Below, piece by piece: positions 1-5,757 of a stretch of 10,046 nt of DNA. How positions within the stretch are numbered: the stretch's first letter is position 1; each line of letters begins with the position of its first letter. The notes beneath the pieces are model-generated. The model saw only the letters and a program-made list of their open reading frames with translations, did not search any database and had not been told where the DNA came from. The translations under genes were made by a program, and so were the position numbers. Origin of the DNA: Baffinella frigidus (lineage: Eukaryota; Cryptophyceae; Cryptomonadales; Baffinellaceae); assembly GCA_026770585.1 (NCBI GenBank), contig MU646767.1:50247-60292 (forward strand). The letters run 5' to 3'.

Positions 1-18
1 GGGGGGGGGGGGGGGGGG
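1..18. repeat. Terminal G homopolymer (18 G)
   Basis: The window begins with 18 consecutive G residues. It ends with 35 C, so both ends read 5'-poly-G going inward on their own strand. This polarity is opposite to a normal telomere, whose 5' end strand is C-rich. The likeliest explanation is that the assembly stopped at homopolymer tracts that could not be crossed. Internal runs of 8-10 G or C at 4986-4995, 5016-5023 and 3811-3820 show that such tracts are common in this genome. Confidence 0.95.
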
Positions 19-255
19 CTTATTGCCATGCCAACACAGCCGACATGTATGCACCCCCACCGGGGCTGTGTCTCAGCAGATCCTAGAAAGGAGGAGGGGG
101 GGGAGGGCAGGAGGGCTGGAGGAGGGAGAGAACGGGGGGGAGGAGGGAGGGCGGCGTTTCAGGTCCATGGTTCTTGGTTCAGGTTTAAGGGTTTGTTTGC
201 TCCCCCGGCAAGCTCTCAGCGAGAGACACTCCTATGCGAGCGGATCGCAACCAAG

Positions 256-410
256 ATGGCCACCAAGGATCCTAGACCTAAATTTAGAAAGGAGGAGGAG
301 GAGGAGGGGGGCGGGACCACGTCGCCAGCGTCAGCAGCGTCCGCGATGGCTTCCGCGATCTCCCACGTCCCGTCCACTGCCGACCCACGCTCCGCTCAGC
401 ATGTGCAGGA
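256..410 (+). CDS. Weak candidate first exon (unknown protein)
   Basis: I do not recognise this protein. An ATG in a good initiation context (accaagATGG) opens a frame coding MATKDPRPKFRK, then five Glu, then a Gly/Thr/Ser/Ala-rich tail. The frame meets TGA at 412-414, and directly at that point the DNA reads gtgagc (411-416), which would serve as a 5' splice site. The exon could therefore stop at 410 before the stop codon is reached. Against this, the GAG run is part of a purine-rich low-complexity tract, the composition suits chance in GC-rich DNA, and no acceptor or downstream exon could be assigned. An upstream in-frame ATG at 28 would lengthen it but reads through poly-G-rich sequence. 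Confidence 0.2.
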
Positions 411-550
411 GTGAGCGGAATACAGATGTTGGATGTTTCATCAGTTGGAGGAGCGCAAGAGTGGAAGGGGATGAGAAGGGCAAGGGGCGAATGGACCGTC
501 ATCGATTCGTAGCTCTAGTCGTGTTTCTCCCTCCTGGTTCACAACGCCGA

Positions 551-670
551 CCGCCCCGCCCCCTCCGGCGCTACTGCACCCCCGCGCTGTGGCGCCTCCC
601 CGCAGCTGCAGCACGCGTAGCAAGCCGCGATGCGACGCCACTCGGCAGCCCAGTCCGCCCCGCCCCGCCC
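551..670. promoter_or_regulatory. Cluster of CCGCCCC GC-box-like motifs
   Basis: CCGCCCCGCCCCC lies at 551-563 and CCGCCCCGCCCCGCCC at 655-670. They resemble the GC boxes of metazoan promoters. In an algal or protist genome this may only reflect base composition. No TATA box, initiator or dependable downstream gene was found, so a promoter role is a guess. Confidence 0.15.
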
Positions 671-1080
671 GTGCATCGCAACGCCAAGAAGCTGCCTCGT
701 TCATCGCCGGATACCCGTGGTGCAGAGCGGTCAGGAAGGACGGCGGGGGCGCGAAGGCCTCGCGGCGCGTCGCGAGGTGGGGGGAGCCGGTGAAGAAGCG
801 CGCGCCCTGTGCGAGGCGTGCCGAGGAGGAGATCAAGGAGAGGAGCGCTGCGCCCGCGCATGCGGCCGTCGCGCCACGCGTGCTTCTCGCACTGCGACGG
901 AAGATAGCAGGAGCGGCGCTCGCCCCCGCCATCTTCCGAATCCTCAGTGCTGAAAATCAGAAAACGGCTCCAAGCGCCCAAGGATCTTTTCGTTCGCAGA
1001 CCCTCCCCTCGCGAGCGCGCGCCCCTCCCGCGCTCAGGCTCCGCCGCGGCCTGCACGCCACGATGGTTGCCAACATCTAG

Positions 1081-1102
1081 AACGAGGGAGGAACGAGGGA
1101 GG
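1081..1102 (+). repeat. Two perfect 11-bp tandem copies
   Basis: AACGAGGGAGG occurs twice back to back (1081-1091 and 1092-1102). It is a short local duplication in purine-rich sequence, with no function inferred. Confidence 0.9.
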
Positions 1103-1151
1103 GGACAGGCCGTCGTCAACGCGGCAGGCACGGGCTGGCGCCTTGCGACGG

Positions 1152-1182
1152 ACGGCAAGTGAGGAGCCCCCTCACTTGCCGT
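1152..1182 (+). other. Perfect 13-bp hairpin
   Basis: ACGGCAAGTGAGG at 1152-1164 pairs perfectly with 1170-1182 across the loop AGCCC. ATTTT follows at 1183. As RNA this would be a very stable stem-loop beside a short U-run. In bacteria it would be called a terminator, but in this eukaryotic setting it could be a structured RNA element, a cruciform, or the remains of a short inverted-repeat element. Confidence 0.7.
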
Positions 1183-1390
1183 ATTTTGCTGCCACTCTGA
1201 GGGCTGGTGGGGACTTGGAGGCAGATCTAACGGAGAACAAGGGCAGTTCGCGATTCGCATTGCAGTGGCGTGGATGCAAAGCGGCGAATTCCTCTCCAAT
1301 AAATCAGACTACTCCCGAGAAATAAACGGTCCGGCCACACACGCAGTTTTTTTCGCTGAGAGCTAGCCGGGGGAGCAAATCAACCCTAAA

Positions 1391-1446
1391 CACTGAACAC
1401 TGAACACTGAACACTGAACACTGAACACTGAACACTGAACACTGAA
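1391..1446 (+). repeat. (CACTGAA)8 homogenised heptamer block
   Basis: Eight exact, contiguous copies of CACTGAA start the array; four more follow at about 1473-1497 after CCCTAAA, CCTGCT and CCCTGAA material. The unit differs from CCCTAAA at two positions but keeps the 7-bp phase, so it looks like local amplification of a mutated telomere unit. Confidence 0.93.
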
Positions 1447-1820
1447 CCCTAAACCTGCTCACTGAACCCTGAACACTGAACACTGAACACTGAACACTGT
1501 AACCCTTAAACCCTGAACCCTAAACCCTAGACCCTGAACCCTAGACCCTAAACCCTAAACCCTAAACCCTAAACCCTAAACCCTAAGCCCTAAACCCTAA
1601 ACCCTAAGCCCTAAACCCTAAACCCTAAACCTCAAACCCCAAACCCTAAACCCCAAACCCTAAACCCTAAACCCTAAACCCTAAACCCTAAACCCTAAAC
1701 CCTGAACCCTAAACCGTAAACCTTGAACCCTAAACCCCAAACCCTAAACCCTGAACCCTAAACCCCAAACCCTAAACCCTAAACACTAAACACTAAACCC
1801 TAAACCCTAACCCCTAAACC

Positions 1821-1869
1821 AGGTGCCCAAGGCCGTGGCGTGGTCTCTGCTTCCCCAGGAGGGCCCCGC
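1821..1869. other. Non-repeat island within the heptamer array
   Basis: About 50 bp reading gtgcccaaggccgtggcgtg and onward to ggagggccccgca. It has no heptamer periodicity, and CCCTAAA-type units resume at once on both sides. It matches nothing else in the window that I could see. It could be a small filler insertion or the relic of a break repair. Confidence 0.7.
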
Positions 1870-2409
1870 ACCCTAAACCTTGAACCCTCAACCTTGAACC
1901 CCAAACCTTGAACTCTGAATCCTAAACCTTGAACCCTAAACCTCGAACCCCACACCCTGAACCCTGAACCCTAAACCCGAAACCCTAACCCGTTTCAACT
2001 CTTGACTAACCCCCACCCCCCCTTCGTGGAATAAACCCTGCATGACAGGGTTTGTGACAAGGGCGTGTTCTGTTGCACCACAGGAGTTACTTGCAAATAG
2101 GAGAGAGAGACCTCTGTTACTACTCACACGACACAACCTCTGTGGGGGTGCATACATGGCGGCCATGTTGGTAGGTTCTTCTCTCTCTGAGAAAGCAAAG
2201 CATCCTTTCTTTCGCTTCACAGAGTCAGAGGAACCTTCATTACAGGAGTCACTCGAAATGTAAGACACGCACCGCCGTGTAGGTCCCAAAGTAGGACTAT
2301 GCCTAGGGCCCTAGGGCCACCCTAGGGACGGTGTGTGTCGTTGATGTTGAGAAACCCCTGTAACACACACAGCGAGGTGTGTGTCCTGATTCGCGAGTTG
2401 CCCCTGCAT

Positions 2410-2450
2410 GAGAGCGGACTTCTAGGCGAGCTCCACCTACTTCCTAAGTG
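2410..2450 (+). repeat. 41-bp direct repeat, copy 1
   Basis: This segment starts GAGAGCGGACTTCTAGGCGA and ends TTCCTAAGTG. It matches 2708-2748 at 36 of 41 positions without gaps. The two copies lie 298 bp apart in the same orientation. It is either a segmental duplication or two copies of a dispersed unit. Confidence 0.88.
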
Positions 2451-2707
2451 AACCGTGAACCAACGCGACTACGGATCGAAACCATCACGGCCGCCGTGAA
2501 TTCCCTTCCGTGAAGGCCTTGTAAGACTAGGGCCGAAAGATGTGCCCTTTGTGAGCAGCCCGAATACAGTCCATCTCACAACGTCCCGAGGCGGGCTCGT
2601 CCTGGACCAGGTCCTCATACCTTTCTGTGTCTGGGGATACAACCCCGTGTAGGATGACCGGAGTGACTTTACACAACTGTGAGAAAGATGAGGCGGGGGG
2701 CGTTCGC

Positions 2708-2748
2708 GAGAGCGGCCCTCTAGGCGAAGTCCACTTACTTCCTAAGTG
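2708..2748 (+). repeat. 41-bp direct repeat, copy 2, with overlapping hairpins
   Basis: Second copy of the 2410-2450 unit (36/41 identical). Its 3' part takes part in two mutually exclusive perfect hairpins: TCCACTTA/TAAGTGGA across a 5-nt loop at about 2730-2750, and AAGTGGA/TCCACTT across GAGG at 2744-2761. Copy 1 has the first arm in altered form and lacks the second. Confidence 0.85.
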
Positions 2749-2803
2749 GAGAGGTCCACTTTCGTCAGAAGTGGCCCAACGAAACTCTGCCCCCCGGCCA
2801 GCC

Positions 2804-2873
2804 TTTAGGTCCTTTAGGTTCTTTTAACTCCCACCACAGGCGGACAATGGAACTGGTTCTGTAGAAAAACCCT
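2804..2873 (-). repeat. Dispersed repeat C, copy 1 (reverse orientation)
   Basis: The reverse complement of 3899-3968 aligns to this segment over about 70 bp at roughly 80% identity. Shared blocks are CCTTTAGGTC.TTTAGGTTCTT, CTCCCA, AGGCGGACA.TGGA and TCTGTAGAAAA.CC. The same end motif (AACCTAAAGGACCTAAAGG and its complement) recurs at 7578-7605, 7757-7784 and 9841-9853, so this is a dispersed multicopy family. Confidence 0.87.
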
Positions 2874-2927
2874 GCCCCCTTTCGGGTCTCATCACCCCCC
2901 CCTGCGATCGCCCTCCACCATGGGGCC

Positions 2928-2930
<3 letters not shown>

Positions 2931-2970
<40 letters not shown>
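2931..2970 (+). repeat. (CT)20 microsatellite
   Basis: Twenty uninterrupted CT dinucleotides, a polypyrimidine tract on the + strand. Mirror-symmetric polypurine/polypyrimidine DNA of this length can form triplex (H-DNA). The complementary GA-type tracts lie near the other end of the window at 9589-9672. Confidence 0.98.
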
Positions 2971-2974
<4 letters not shown>

Positions 2975-3188
2975 ACCCCGCGCAGCCTGCCTTGCTCCAC
3001 ACGCTGTTTTGTGTCATCTTATGGGTGGGGAGTGCTATCTTGTCATCGATCGCATGCCTAAGATAGCTTAAAACTTCCGTTTGCAGCTGCTTTCTCTTCT
3101 GCAGCCCTGCCAAGGCTTCATCTTCTGCTTCTTCATTCCTCTCGACACAGATCCTAGATCGGCTATTATGCCCGGAGGTGAGCGATCC

Positions 3189-3297
3189 CTGCAACAATCC
3201 CCCGAAGCAACGCCAGCGCGAGACAGGCTCGGACGCCGCTGCTTTGTAAAGCGCGCGTAACGGTTTGTAAAACGCCCCACAGTGCCCCCATCCTCTT
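3189..3297 (+). repeat. Diverged duplication E, copy 1
   Basis: This matches 7170-7257 with indels. Conserved stretches are CTGC.AC.ATCCCCCG.AGCA, GCGA.ACAGG, AAAGCGCGC, CAC.GTGCCCCCATCCTC and TCTTC. The copy here is about 20 bp longer. In both places a GGAGGTGAG lies upstream (about 3175 and 7121), at different distances. It may be an old segmental duplication or a transposed repeat, and coding content is not evident. Confidence 0.8.
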
Positions 3298-3340
3298 CCC
3301 CAGGGGGTTCTTGCCCTCCTGCTCCTCCCTCACGCGCCTG

Positions 3341-3546
3341 GTTGAGGTTTAGGTTTCAGGGTTTGGGGCTTGGGGTTTGGGGTTTGGGGTTTGGGGTTTG
3401 GGGTTTGGGGTTTGGGGTTTGGGGTTTGGGGTTTAGGGTTTGGTGTTTAGAGTTTAGGGTTTAGGGTTTGGGTTTTGGGGGTTGGGGTTTGGGGTTTGGG
3501 GTTTGGGGTTTGGGATTTAGGGTTTAGGGTTTAGGGTTTAGGGTTT
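3341..3546 (+). repeat. Interstitial telomere-like array, G-strand (TTTGGGG/TTTAGGG)
   Basis: About 205 bp of heptamers with the G-rich strand on +. The first half is almost pure TTTGGGG (about 3364-3430), followed by mixed TTTAGGG, TGTTTAG and GTTTTGG units. A second TTTGGGG run and a TTTAGGG run complete it up to 3546. Runs of four G every 7 bp give strong G-quadruplex potential. It is opposite in orientation to the array at 1383-1990, so the 1.35 kb between the two is bracketed as a chromosome would be. Confidence 0.93.
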
Positions 3547-3600
3547 CACTGCGCGAGAAGCGCCTCCTCCCGCTTGACCCCCTCCGCATCCAAACCCTCC

Positions 3601-3668
3601 TGCAACCCGAGTCCCCCCCCATACCTGACCTTCTCCAACCCGAGCCCCCCCCAGTACCTGTGCGGGGG
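3601..3668 (+). repeat. C8-tract motif, 33-bp tandem pair
   Basis: Two units 33 bp apart of the form CAACCCGAG, then a run of 8-9 C, then a TACCTG motif (CAACCCGA at 3603 and 3636). The second is followed by GTGCGGGGG, so the C-run can pair with the G-run across AGTACCTGTGC. The same motif recurs at 3801-3836 and 4036-4065, and its CCCCCCCCAGTACCT core is shared with module M3 at 5016 and 5710. Confidence 0.85.
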
Positions 3669-3800
3669 AAGGAGGTGAAGTTAGAATCCATCCGGAAAAT
3701 GCTCGTATGAGCGGCCGACACGGGGTACAGAAAGTGGCACAATGCGTAGCATGTGCGGCGCTGACGCTGGTTGTTTGGTGGCAATAAATTACCAATCTCT

Positions 3801-3836
3801 CTCCAACTCGAGCCCCCCCCAGTACCTGAGCGGGGG
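3801..3836 (+). repeat. C8-tract motif, third copy
   Basis: CTCCAACTCGAG, eight C, AGTACCTGAG, C, then six G. It is near-identical to 3634-3667. The C-run and G-run are complementary and would give a G/C hairpin with the AGTACCTGAG loop. Confidence 0.88.
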
Positions 3837-3898
3837 GAAAGCGGGGATTAATACGATCCTCTGCACCAAGGGGCCTGATGTGATCCGAAAGGAAGCAT

Positions 3899-3968
3899 GG
3901 CTTTTCTACAGATACACTCCAGTGTCCGCCTATGTTGGGAGCTCGAAGAACCTAAAAGACCTAAAGGA
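3899..3968 (+). repeat. Dispersed repeat C, copy 2 (forward)
   Basis: Forward-orientation partner of 2804-2873. Its 3' half (from GTGTCCGCCTATGTTGGGAG to the AACCTAAAAGACCTAAAGGA end) also matches 9814-9853. The upstream part is absent there, so copies share the AACCTAAAGG end and are cut back variably at the other end. Confidence 0.88.
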
Positions 3969-4035
3969 TTAACAAATTGTCAAACACGACCGCGACGAGC
4001 CAGAGAGGGGGTGCGGTAAGACGTGAGGGCCCCTC

Positions 4036-4065
4036 CTCCAACCCGACCCCCCCCGCAATACCTGG
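4036..4065 (+). repeat. C8-tract motif, diverged fourth copy
   Basis: CTCCAACCCGA, eight C, GCAATACCTG. The G-run downstream is missing (GGCCTC follows), so this copy cannot form the C/G hairpin of the others. Confidence 0.8.
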
Positions 4066-4109
4066 GCCTCATGGGTGTAACGATTATTCATAACGTTTGT
4101 GGAACCTTC

Positions 4110-4136
4110 ATTTCGAGTCCCCTCTGGACACATTAA
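4110..4136 (+). repeat. 27-bp repeat shared with 7601-7627
   Basis: Begins ATTTCGAGTCCCCTCTGGAC and ends TTAA. It matches 7601-7627 at 23 of 27 positions. At 7601 the sequence continues directly from an inverted-repeat arm of repeat C; here only a decayed remnant (GGAACCTTC) precedes it. It directly precedes the MITE-like element at 4152. Confidence 0.75.
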
Positions 4137-4151
4137 AGTGACCACACTCAA

Positions 4152-4326
4152 CACGAGGCTGTTGCATCCCCCAATTTTTAACCGAGGAGCTGTGCAAGTG
4201 AGGCAGTGTGTAGTAATTTACATATGCTTGGTCACGAGGCCTCTGTTTTAAACGGAGGCCACGTGACCAACTCCACACAAAACGCCTACAGTCGACATTT
4301 AAAAAGGGTGCTGGGGAAGCCTCGTG
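4152..4326 (-). mobile_element. MITE-like inverted-repeat element, copy 1
   Basis: A 175-bp element with imperfect terminal inverted repeats. The ends are exact complements over CACGAGGCT (4152-4160 against 4318-4326), with weaker pairing for another 20 bp (ATCCCCC..TTTTTAA against TTAAAAAGGGTGCT). The centre is a 16-bp stem at 4228-4270 with one mismatch and a TTTTAAA-containing loop. Its reverse complement aligns end to end with 9249-9433, sharing AGCACCCT, TTTA, ATGT, GGTCAC, GTGACCAA and TTACTACACA in the same order. It has no ORF, so it would be non-autonomous. No target-site duplication is obvious. It could instead be a gene for a structured RNA. Confidence 0.6.
4228..4270. other. 16-bp near-perfect stem-loop in the element centre
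   Basis: TTGGTCACGAGGCCTC (4228-4243) pairs with GAGGCCACGTGACCAA (4255-4270) except for one A/A mismatch, across the loop TGTTTTAAACG. The homologous centre at 9310-9355 keeps GGTCAC/GTGACC as outer arms but has a different inner hairpin. Confidence 0.85.
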
Positions 4327-4328
4327 TG

Positions 4329-4351
4329 GAACGGTTCGACGTCAACCGTTC
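4329..4351. other. 8-bp perfect hairpin beside the element
   Basis: GAACGGTT and AACCGTTC flank the 7-nt CGACGTC. It lies three bases outside the 3' end of the inverted-repeat element at 4152-4326. Confidence 0.75.
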
Positions 4352-4410
4352 AACAAAGGCGCTTCTTCTCACCTGTGCCGCATGGTGGCAAGGCCCAATA
4401 AGACATATGA

Positions 4411-4434
4411 CCCTACGGTAGACAACCCGTAGGG
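4411..4434. other. CCCTACGG/CCGTAGGG hairpin
   Basis: A perfect 8-bp stem with the 8-nt loop TAGACAAC. A near-identical stem (GCCTACGG/CCGTAGGC, 9-nt loop) lies at 8071-8095, and CCGTAGG also occurs in module M1 (4798 and 5979). This suggests a recurring short inverted repeat. Confidence 0.75.
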
Positions 4435-4510
4435 ACACAGGGGGGTTCCTGCGGATGAGATAACCGAAACTAGAGCATTTCCTGCACGAGAATTCCTTCG
4501 TAGCCCGCTG

Positions 4511-4604
4511 TGTGGGGTGAGGCCCTCCCCTAGAACGCACTCCGCGCATGAACACCCTTCATGCGGAATTTTGCCTAAAGTTAATGCTGAGATTCTGTCC
4601 CGGG
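4511..4604 (+). repeat. Module M2, copy 1
   Basis: This runs from TGTGGGGTGAGGCCCTCCCC to GAGATTCTGTCCCGGG and aligns with 5040-5134 throughout. It contains a perfect 8-bp hairpin at 4545-4565 (CGCATGAA, loop CACCC, TTCATGCG). M3 follows directly. Modules M1, M2 and M3 recur in different orders between 4511 and 6067. Confidence 0.87.
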
Positions 4605-4680
4605 AAACACGCCAAAAGTCAGCAATTGGAGCCAATCCTGTGTTTCGTTGTGTTTCGTTTATACCAGGAAACGAACCCTC
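4605..4680 (+). repeat. Module M3, uninterrupted copy
   Basis: Contains AAAAGTCAGCAATTGGAGCC, then CAATCCTGTG, two tandem TGTGTTTCGT units (4639-4658) and ATACCAGGAAACGAACCC. TTCGTTT/AAACGAA pair perfectly across ATACCAGG (4654-4675). It is homologous to the two flanks of the GGGTGTA array (5377-5396 and 5680-5718), so it represents the site without the array. Confidence 0.87.
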
Positions 4681-4723
4681 ACTCGGTGGACTACAAAGGT
4701 TCTGTTGCTGCTAGATTCAGCGA

Positions 4724-4819
4724 TAACGTGACCAATTTTGCGTTAGAAAATCCTTCAAGTTAATTGCCTCAGCGCAAGTTGACGTTTGATGAAAGGCCCG
4801 TAGGCCACCGTGTGGTACC
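4724..4819 (+). repeat. Module M1, copy 1
   Basis: A 96-bp unit that aligns without gaps to 5906-6001 at about 80% identity. Near-exact 3' half: GTTAATTGCC, CAAGTTGACGTTTGATGAAAGG, CCGTAGGCCACCGTG and GGTACC. It starts TAACGTGACCAATTT. In copy 2 the GTACC end fuses straight into M2; here it runs into unrelated sequence. Confidence 0.9.
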
Positions 4820-4876
4820 GTGAGCTTGGGACCTTTCGTCGGACAGGCTTCAGTCTCGCTTGTGCGTCGAGCCTTG

Positions 4877-4943
4877 GCCTCTGCCTGCCTCTCTCCTCCC
4901 AGCCTCTGCCTCTCTCCTCCCAGCCTCTGCCTCTCTCCTCCCA
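4877..4943 (+). repeat. 21-bp minisatellite, three units
   Basis: GCCTCTGCCTCTCTCCTCCCA is present twice exactly (4902-4922 and 4923-4943), preceded by a 25-bp variant with an extra TGCC (4877-4901). It separates M1 copy 1 from M3/M2 copy 2. The unit length is a multiple of 3, so reading frames pass through as a 7-residue repeat (LGGERQR on -), but no gene context supports translation. Confidence 0.93.
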
Positions 4944-4987
4944 AGCGGGGCCTCATGAGCGAGCAACCACAAAGCGGGCTACGAAGG

Positions 4988-5023
4988 GGGGGGGGTCGTG
5001 TGTATCAGGAAACGACCCCCCCC
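4988..5023. other. 12-bp perfect G/C-tract hairpin in M3
   Basis: Eight G plus TCGT (4988-4999) pair with ACGA plus eight C (5012-5023) across the 12-nt GTGTATCAGGAA. The other M3 copies keep the TCGT...ACGA core but lack the upstream G-run. Confidence 0.88.
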
Positions 5024-5024
5024 A

Positions 5025-5134
5025 GTACCTAGTCCGCATGGCTGTGAGGCCCTCCCCCCCCAGGATGCATGCCGCGCACGAGCACCCTCCGTGCGGGAAT
5101 TTGCCTCACGTTGATTCTGAGATTCTTTCCCGGG
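5025..5134 (+). repeat. Module M2, copy 2 (most complete)
   Basis: 110 bp from GTACCTAGTCCGCATGGC to GATTCTTTCCCGGG, directly following an M3 end. The internal hairpin at 5075-5094 (CGCACGAG, CACCC, TCCGTGCG) corresponds to 4545-4565, with a T-A to C-G pair exchange in the stem. No continuous coding frame shared with the other copies was seen. Confidence 0.88.
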
Positions 5135-5345
5135 TGCAACCTTGCGATCGCCAATAAGTAGACCGGGTTGACTTAGATAAGCTTCAATGGCTCCAAGGGC
5201 CTAGGGCCTAGGGCCCTACCCCCTTTACAGACAGCAAACACCGTTAACTAATACAAGAGTTCCGCTCCTCCATGGCTTTCGTCGCTGTCATGCCTAGCCT
5301 TGCCTTCATATAGCACCCCTGCTACAGTGGTAGCGAAGGGGTGCT
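5135..5345. other. Unique spacer with GGGCCTA repeats and a long hairpin
   Basis: This unrelated segment sits between M2 copies. GGGCCTA GGGCCTA GGGCCCTA at 5197-5218 is a short tandem heptamer, similar to the CCTAGGGCCCTAGG palindrome at 2302. The hairpin at 5311-5346 is listed separately. No gene seen. Confidence 0.6.
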
Positions 5346-5346
5346 A
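5311..5346 (+). other. 36-nt two-part hairpin
   Basis: TAGCACCCC (5311-5319) pairs with GGGGTGCTA (5338-5346). Inside it GCTAC (5321-5325) pairs with GTAGC (5330-5334) across AGTG, leaving a 1x3 internal loop. The shape is a compact stem with an internal loop. Confidence 0.8.
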
Positions 5347-5397
5347 CACCGGGAAACTGAGATTCTTTCCCGGGGAAAAAGTCAGCAATTGGAGTCT
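5346..5397 (+). repeat. M2 tail plus M3 left half, cut by the array
   Basis: CTGAGATTCTTTCCCGGG (M2 end) and AAAAGTCAGCAATTGGAGTC (M3 left half) are followed immediately by TTTA and GGGTGTA units. The M3 right half resumes at 5680. Confidence 0.87.
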
Positions 5398-5400
5398 TTA

Positions 5401-5673
5401 GGGTGTAGGGTGTAGGGTGTAGGGAGTACGGTGTAGGGTGTAGGGTGTAGAGTGTAGGGTGTAGGGTGTAGGGTGTAGGGTGTAGGGTGTAGGGTGTAGG
5501 GGGTAGGGTGTAGAGTGTAGGGTGTAGAGTGTAGGGTGTAGGGTGTAGGGTGTAGGGTGTAGGGTGTAGGGTGTAGGGGTTAGGGTGTAGAGTGTAGGGT
5601 GTAGGGTGTAGGGTGTAGGGTGTAGGGTGTAGGGTGTAGGGTGTAGGGGTTAGGGTGTGGGGCGTAGGGTGTA
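5401..5673 (+). repeat. (GGGTGTA)39 telomere-like array
   Basis: Exactly 39 heptamers (273 bp) without a single frame slip. Most are GGGTGTA. Substituted units are GAGTGTA (units 8, 17, 19, 28), GGGGGTA (15), GGGGTTA (26, 36), GGGAGTA (4), CGGTGTA (5), GGGTGTG (37) and GGGCGTA (38). The order 'GGGGKTA, GGGTGTA, GAGTGTA, GGGTGTA' appears at units 15-18 and again at 26-29, suggesting duplication in blocks of 11 units. The unit is one base from TTTAGGG in its rotated form (TGTAGGG). Module M3 halves flank it on both sides. Confidence 0.97.
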
Positions 5674-5679
5674 GGGGCG

Positions 5680-5748
5680 CAATAGTGTTTCGTGTGTACC
5701 AGGAAACGACCCCCCCCAGTACCTAGTGCGCATGGCTGTGAGGCCCTC
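5680..5748 (+). repeat. M3 right half joined to truncated M2
   Basis: CAATAGTGTTTCG, TGTACCAGGAAACGA, eight C, AGTACCTAGTGCGCATGGCT, then GTGAGGCCCTC. It matches 4633-4677 for the M3 part and 5001-5053 for the M3-M2 join. M2 stops abruptly at 5748 and AT-rich sequence follows. Confidence 0.87.
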
Positions 5749-5757
5749 AACTGATGT

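Larger units (their letters stand above)
19..1370. other. GC-rich unique region, no convincing gene
   Basis: This is a strongly GC-rich stretch with many overlapping open frames on both strands, the longest 256 codons at 23-793 (+) and 242 codons at 571-1299 (-). Their translations are dominated by Arg, Ala, Pro and Gly and are of the kind any GC-rich DNA gives. No domain is recognisable. Supportable items inside are a weak exon candidate, CG-box-like clusters, an 11-bp tandem duplication and a perfect hairpin, each listed separately. A GATCCTAGA...AAGGAGGAGG motif occurs at 79-100 and again at 269-300, the second time with about 10 extra bases in the middle. Confidence 0.6.
1383..1990 (-). 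repeat. Interstitial telomere-like array, C-strand (CCCTAAA and variants)
   Basis: About 600 bp of 7-bp units. The + strand carries the C-rich strand, so the TTTAGGG reading is on the minus strand. Perfect CCCTAAA units dominate 1550-1800. Elsewhere single-step variants occur in clusters: CACTGAA, CCCTGAA, CCCCAAA and CCTTGAA. A roughly 50-bp island of unrelated sequence interrupts it at 1821-1869. The heptamer is the plant/alveolate-type telomere unit. Degeneration, the embedded island and about 1.4 kb of sequence outside it show that this is not an intact chromosome end in this assembly. Confidence 0.92.
1991..2803. other. Unique intergenic sequence with scattered hairpins
   Basis: No coding frame worth reporting. 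Short perfect inverted repeats are unusually frequent: AAACCCTG/CAGGGTTT at 2033-2053 (loop 5); ACATGGC/GCCATGT at 2154-2168 (1-nt centre); the 14-bp palindrome CCTAGGGCCCTAGG at 2302-2315; and ACACACAC/GTGTGTGT at 2363-2384 (loop 6). The first begins where the C-rich array ends and contains a telomere-like CCCT. A 41-bp direct repeat is listed separately. Confidence 0.6.

Noticed and set aside
23-793. 256-codon plus-strand frame with Arg/Gly-rich product
   Set aside because: It starts almost in the poly-G, is low-complexity, overlaps equally long frames on both strands and shows no domain. Long frames are expected by chance at this GC content.
571-1299. 242-codon minus-strand frame
   Set aside because: Basic, compositionally biased product with no recognisable motif. 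It spans the 13-bp hairpin and competes with several other frames.
1298-1326. Two AATAAA motifs as polyadenylation signals
   Set aside because: No supported gene ends here, AATAAA is common by chance, and many algal groups do not use it.
1383-1990. Functional telomere at the window edge
   Set aside because: The array is degenerate, interrupted, and followed outward by 1.4 kb of GC-rich unique DNA.
3282-3464. Frame with a repetitive VWGLGFG-type product, also on minus at 8446-8643
   Set aside because: Three heptamers make 21 bp, or seven codons, so telomere-like arrays always yield seven-residue repeat peptides. There is no gene evidence.
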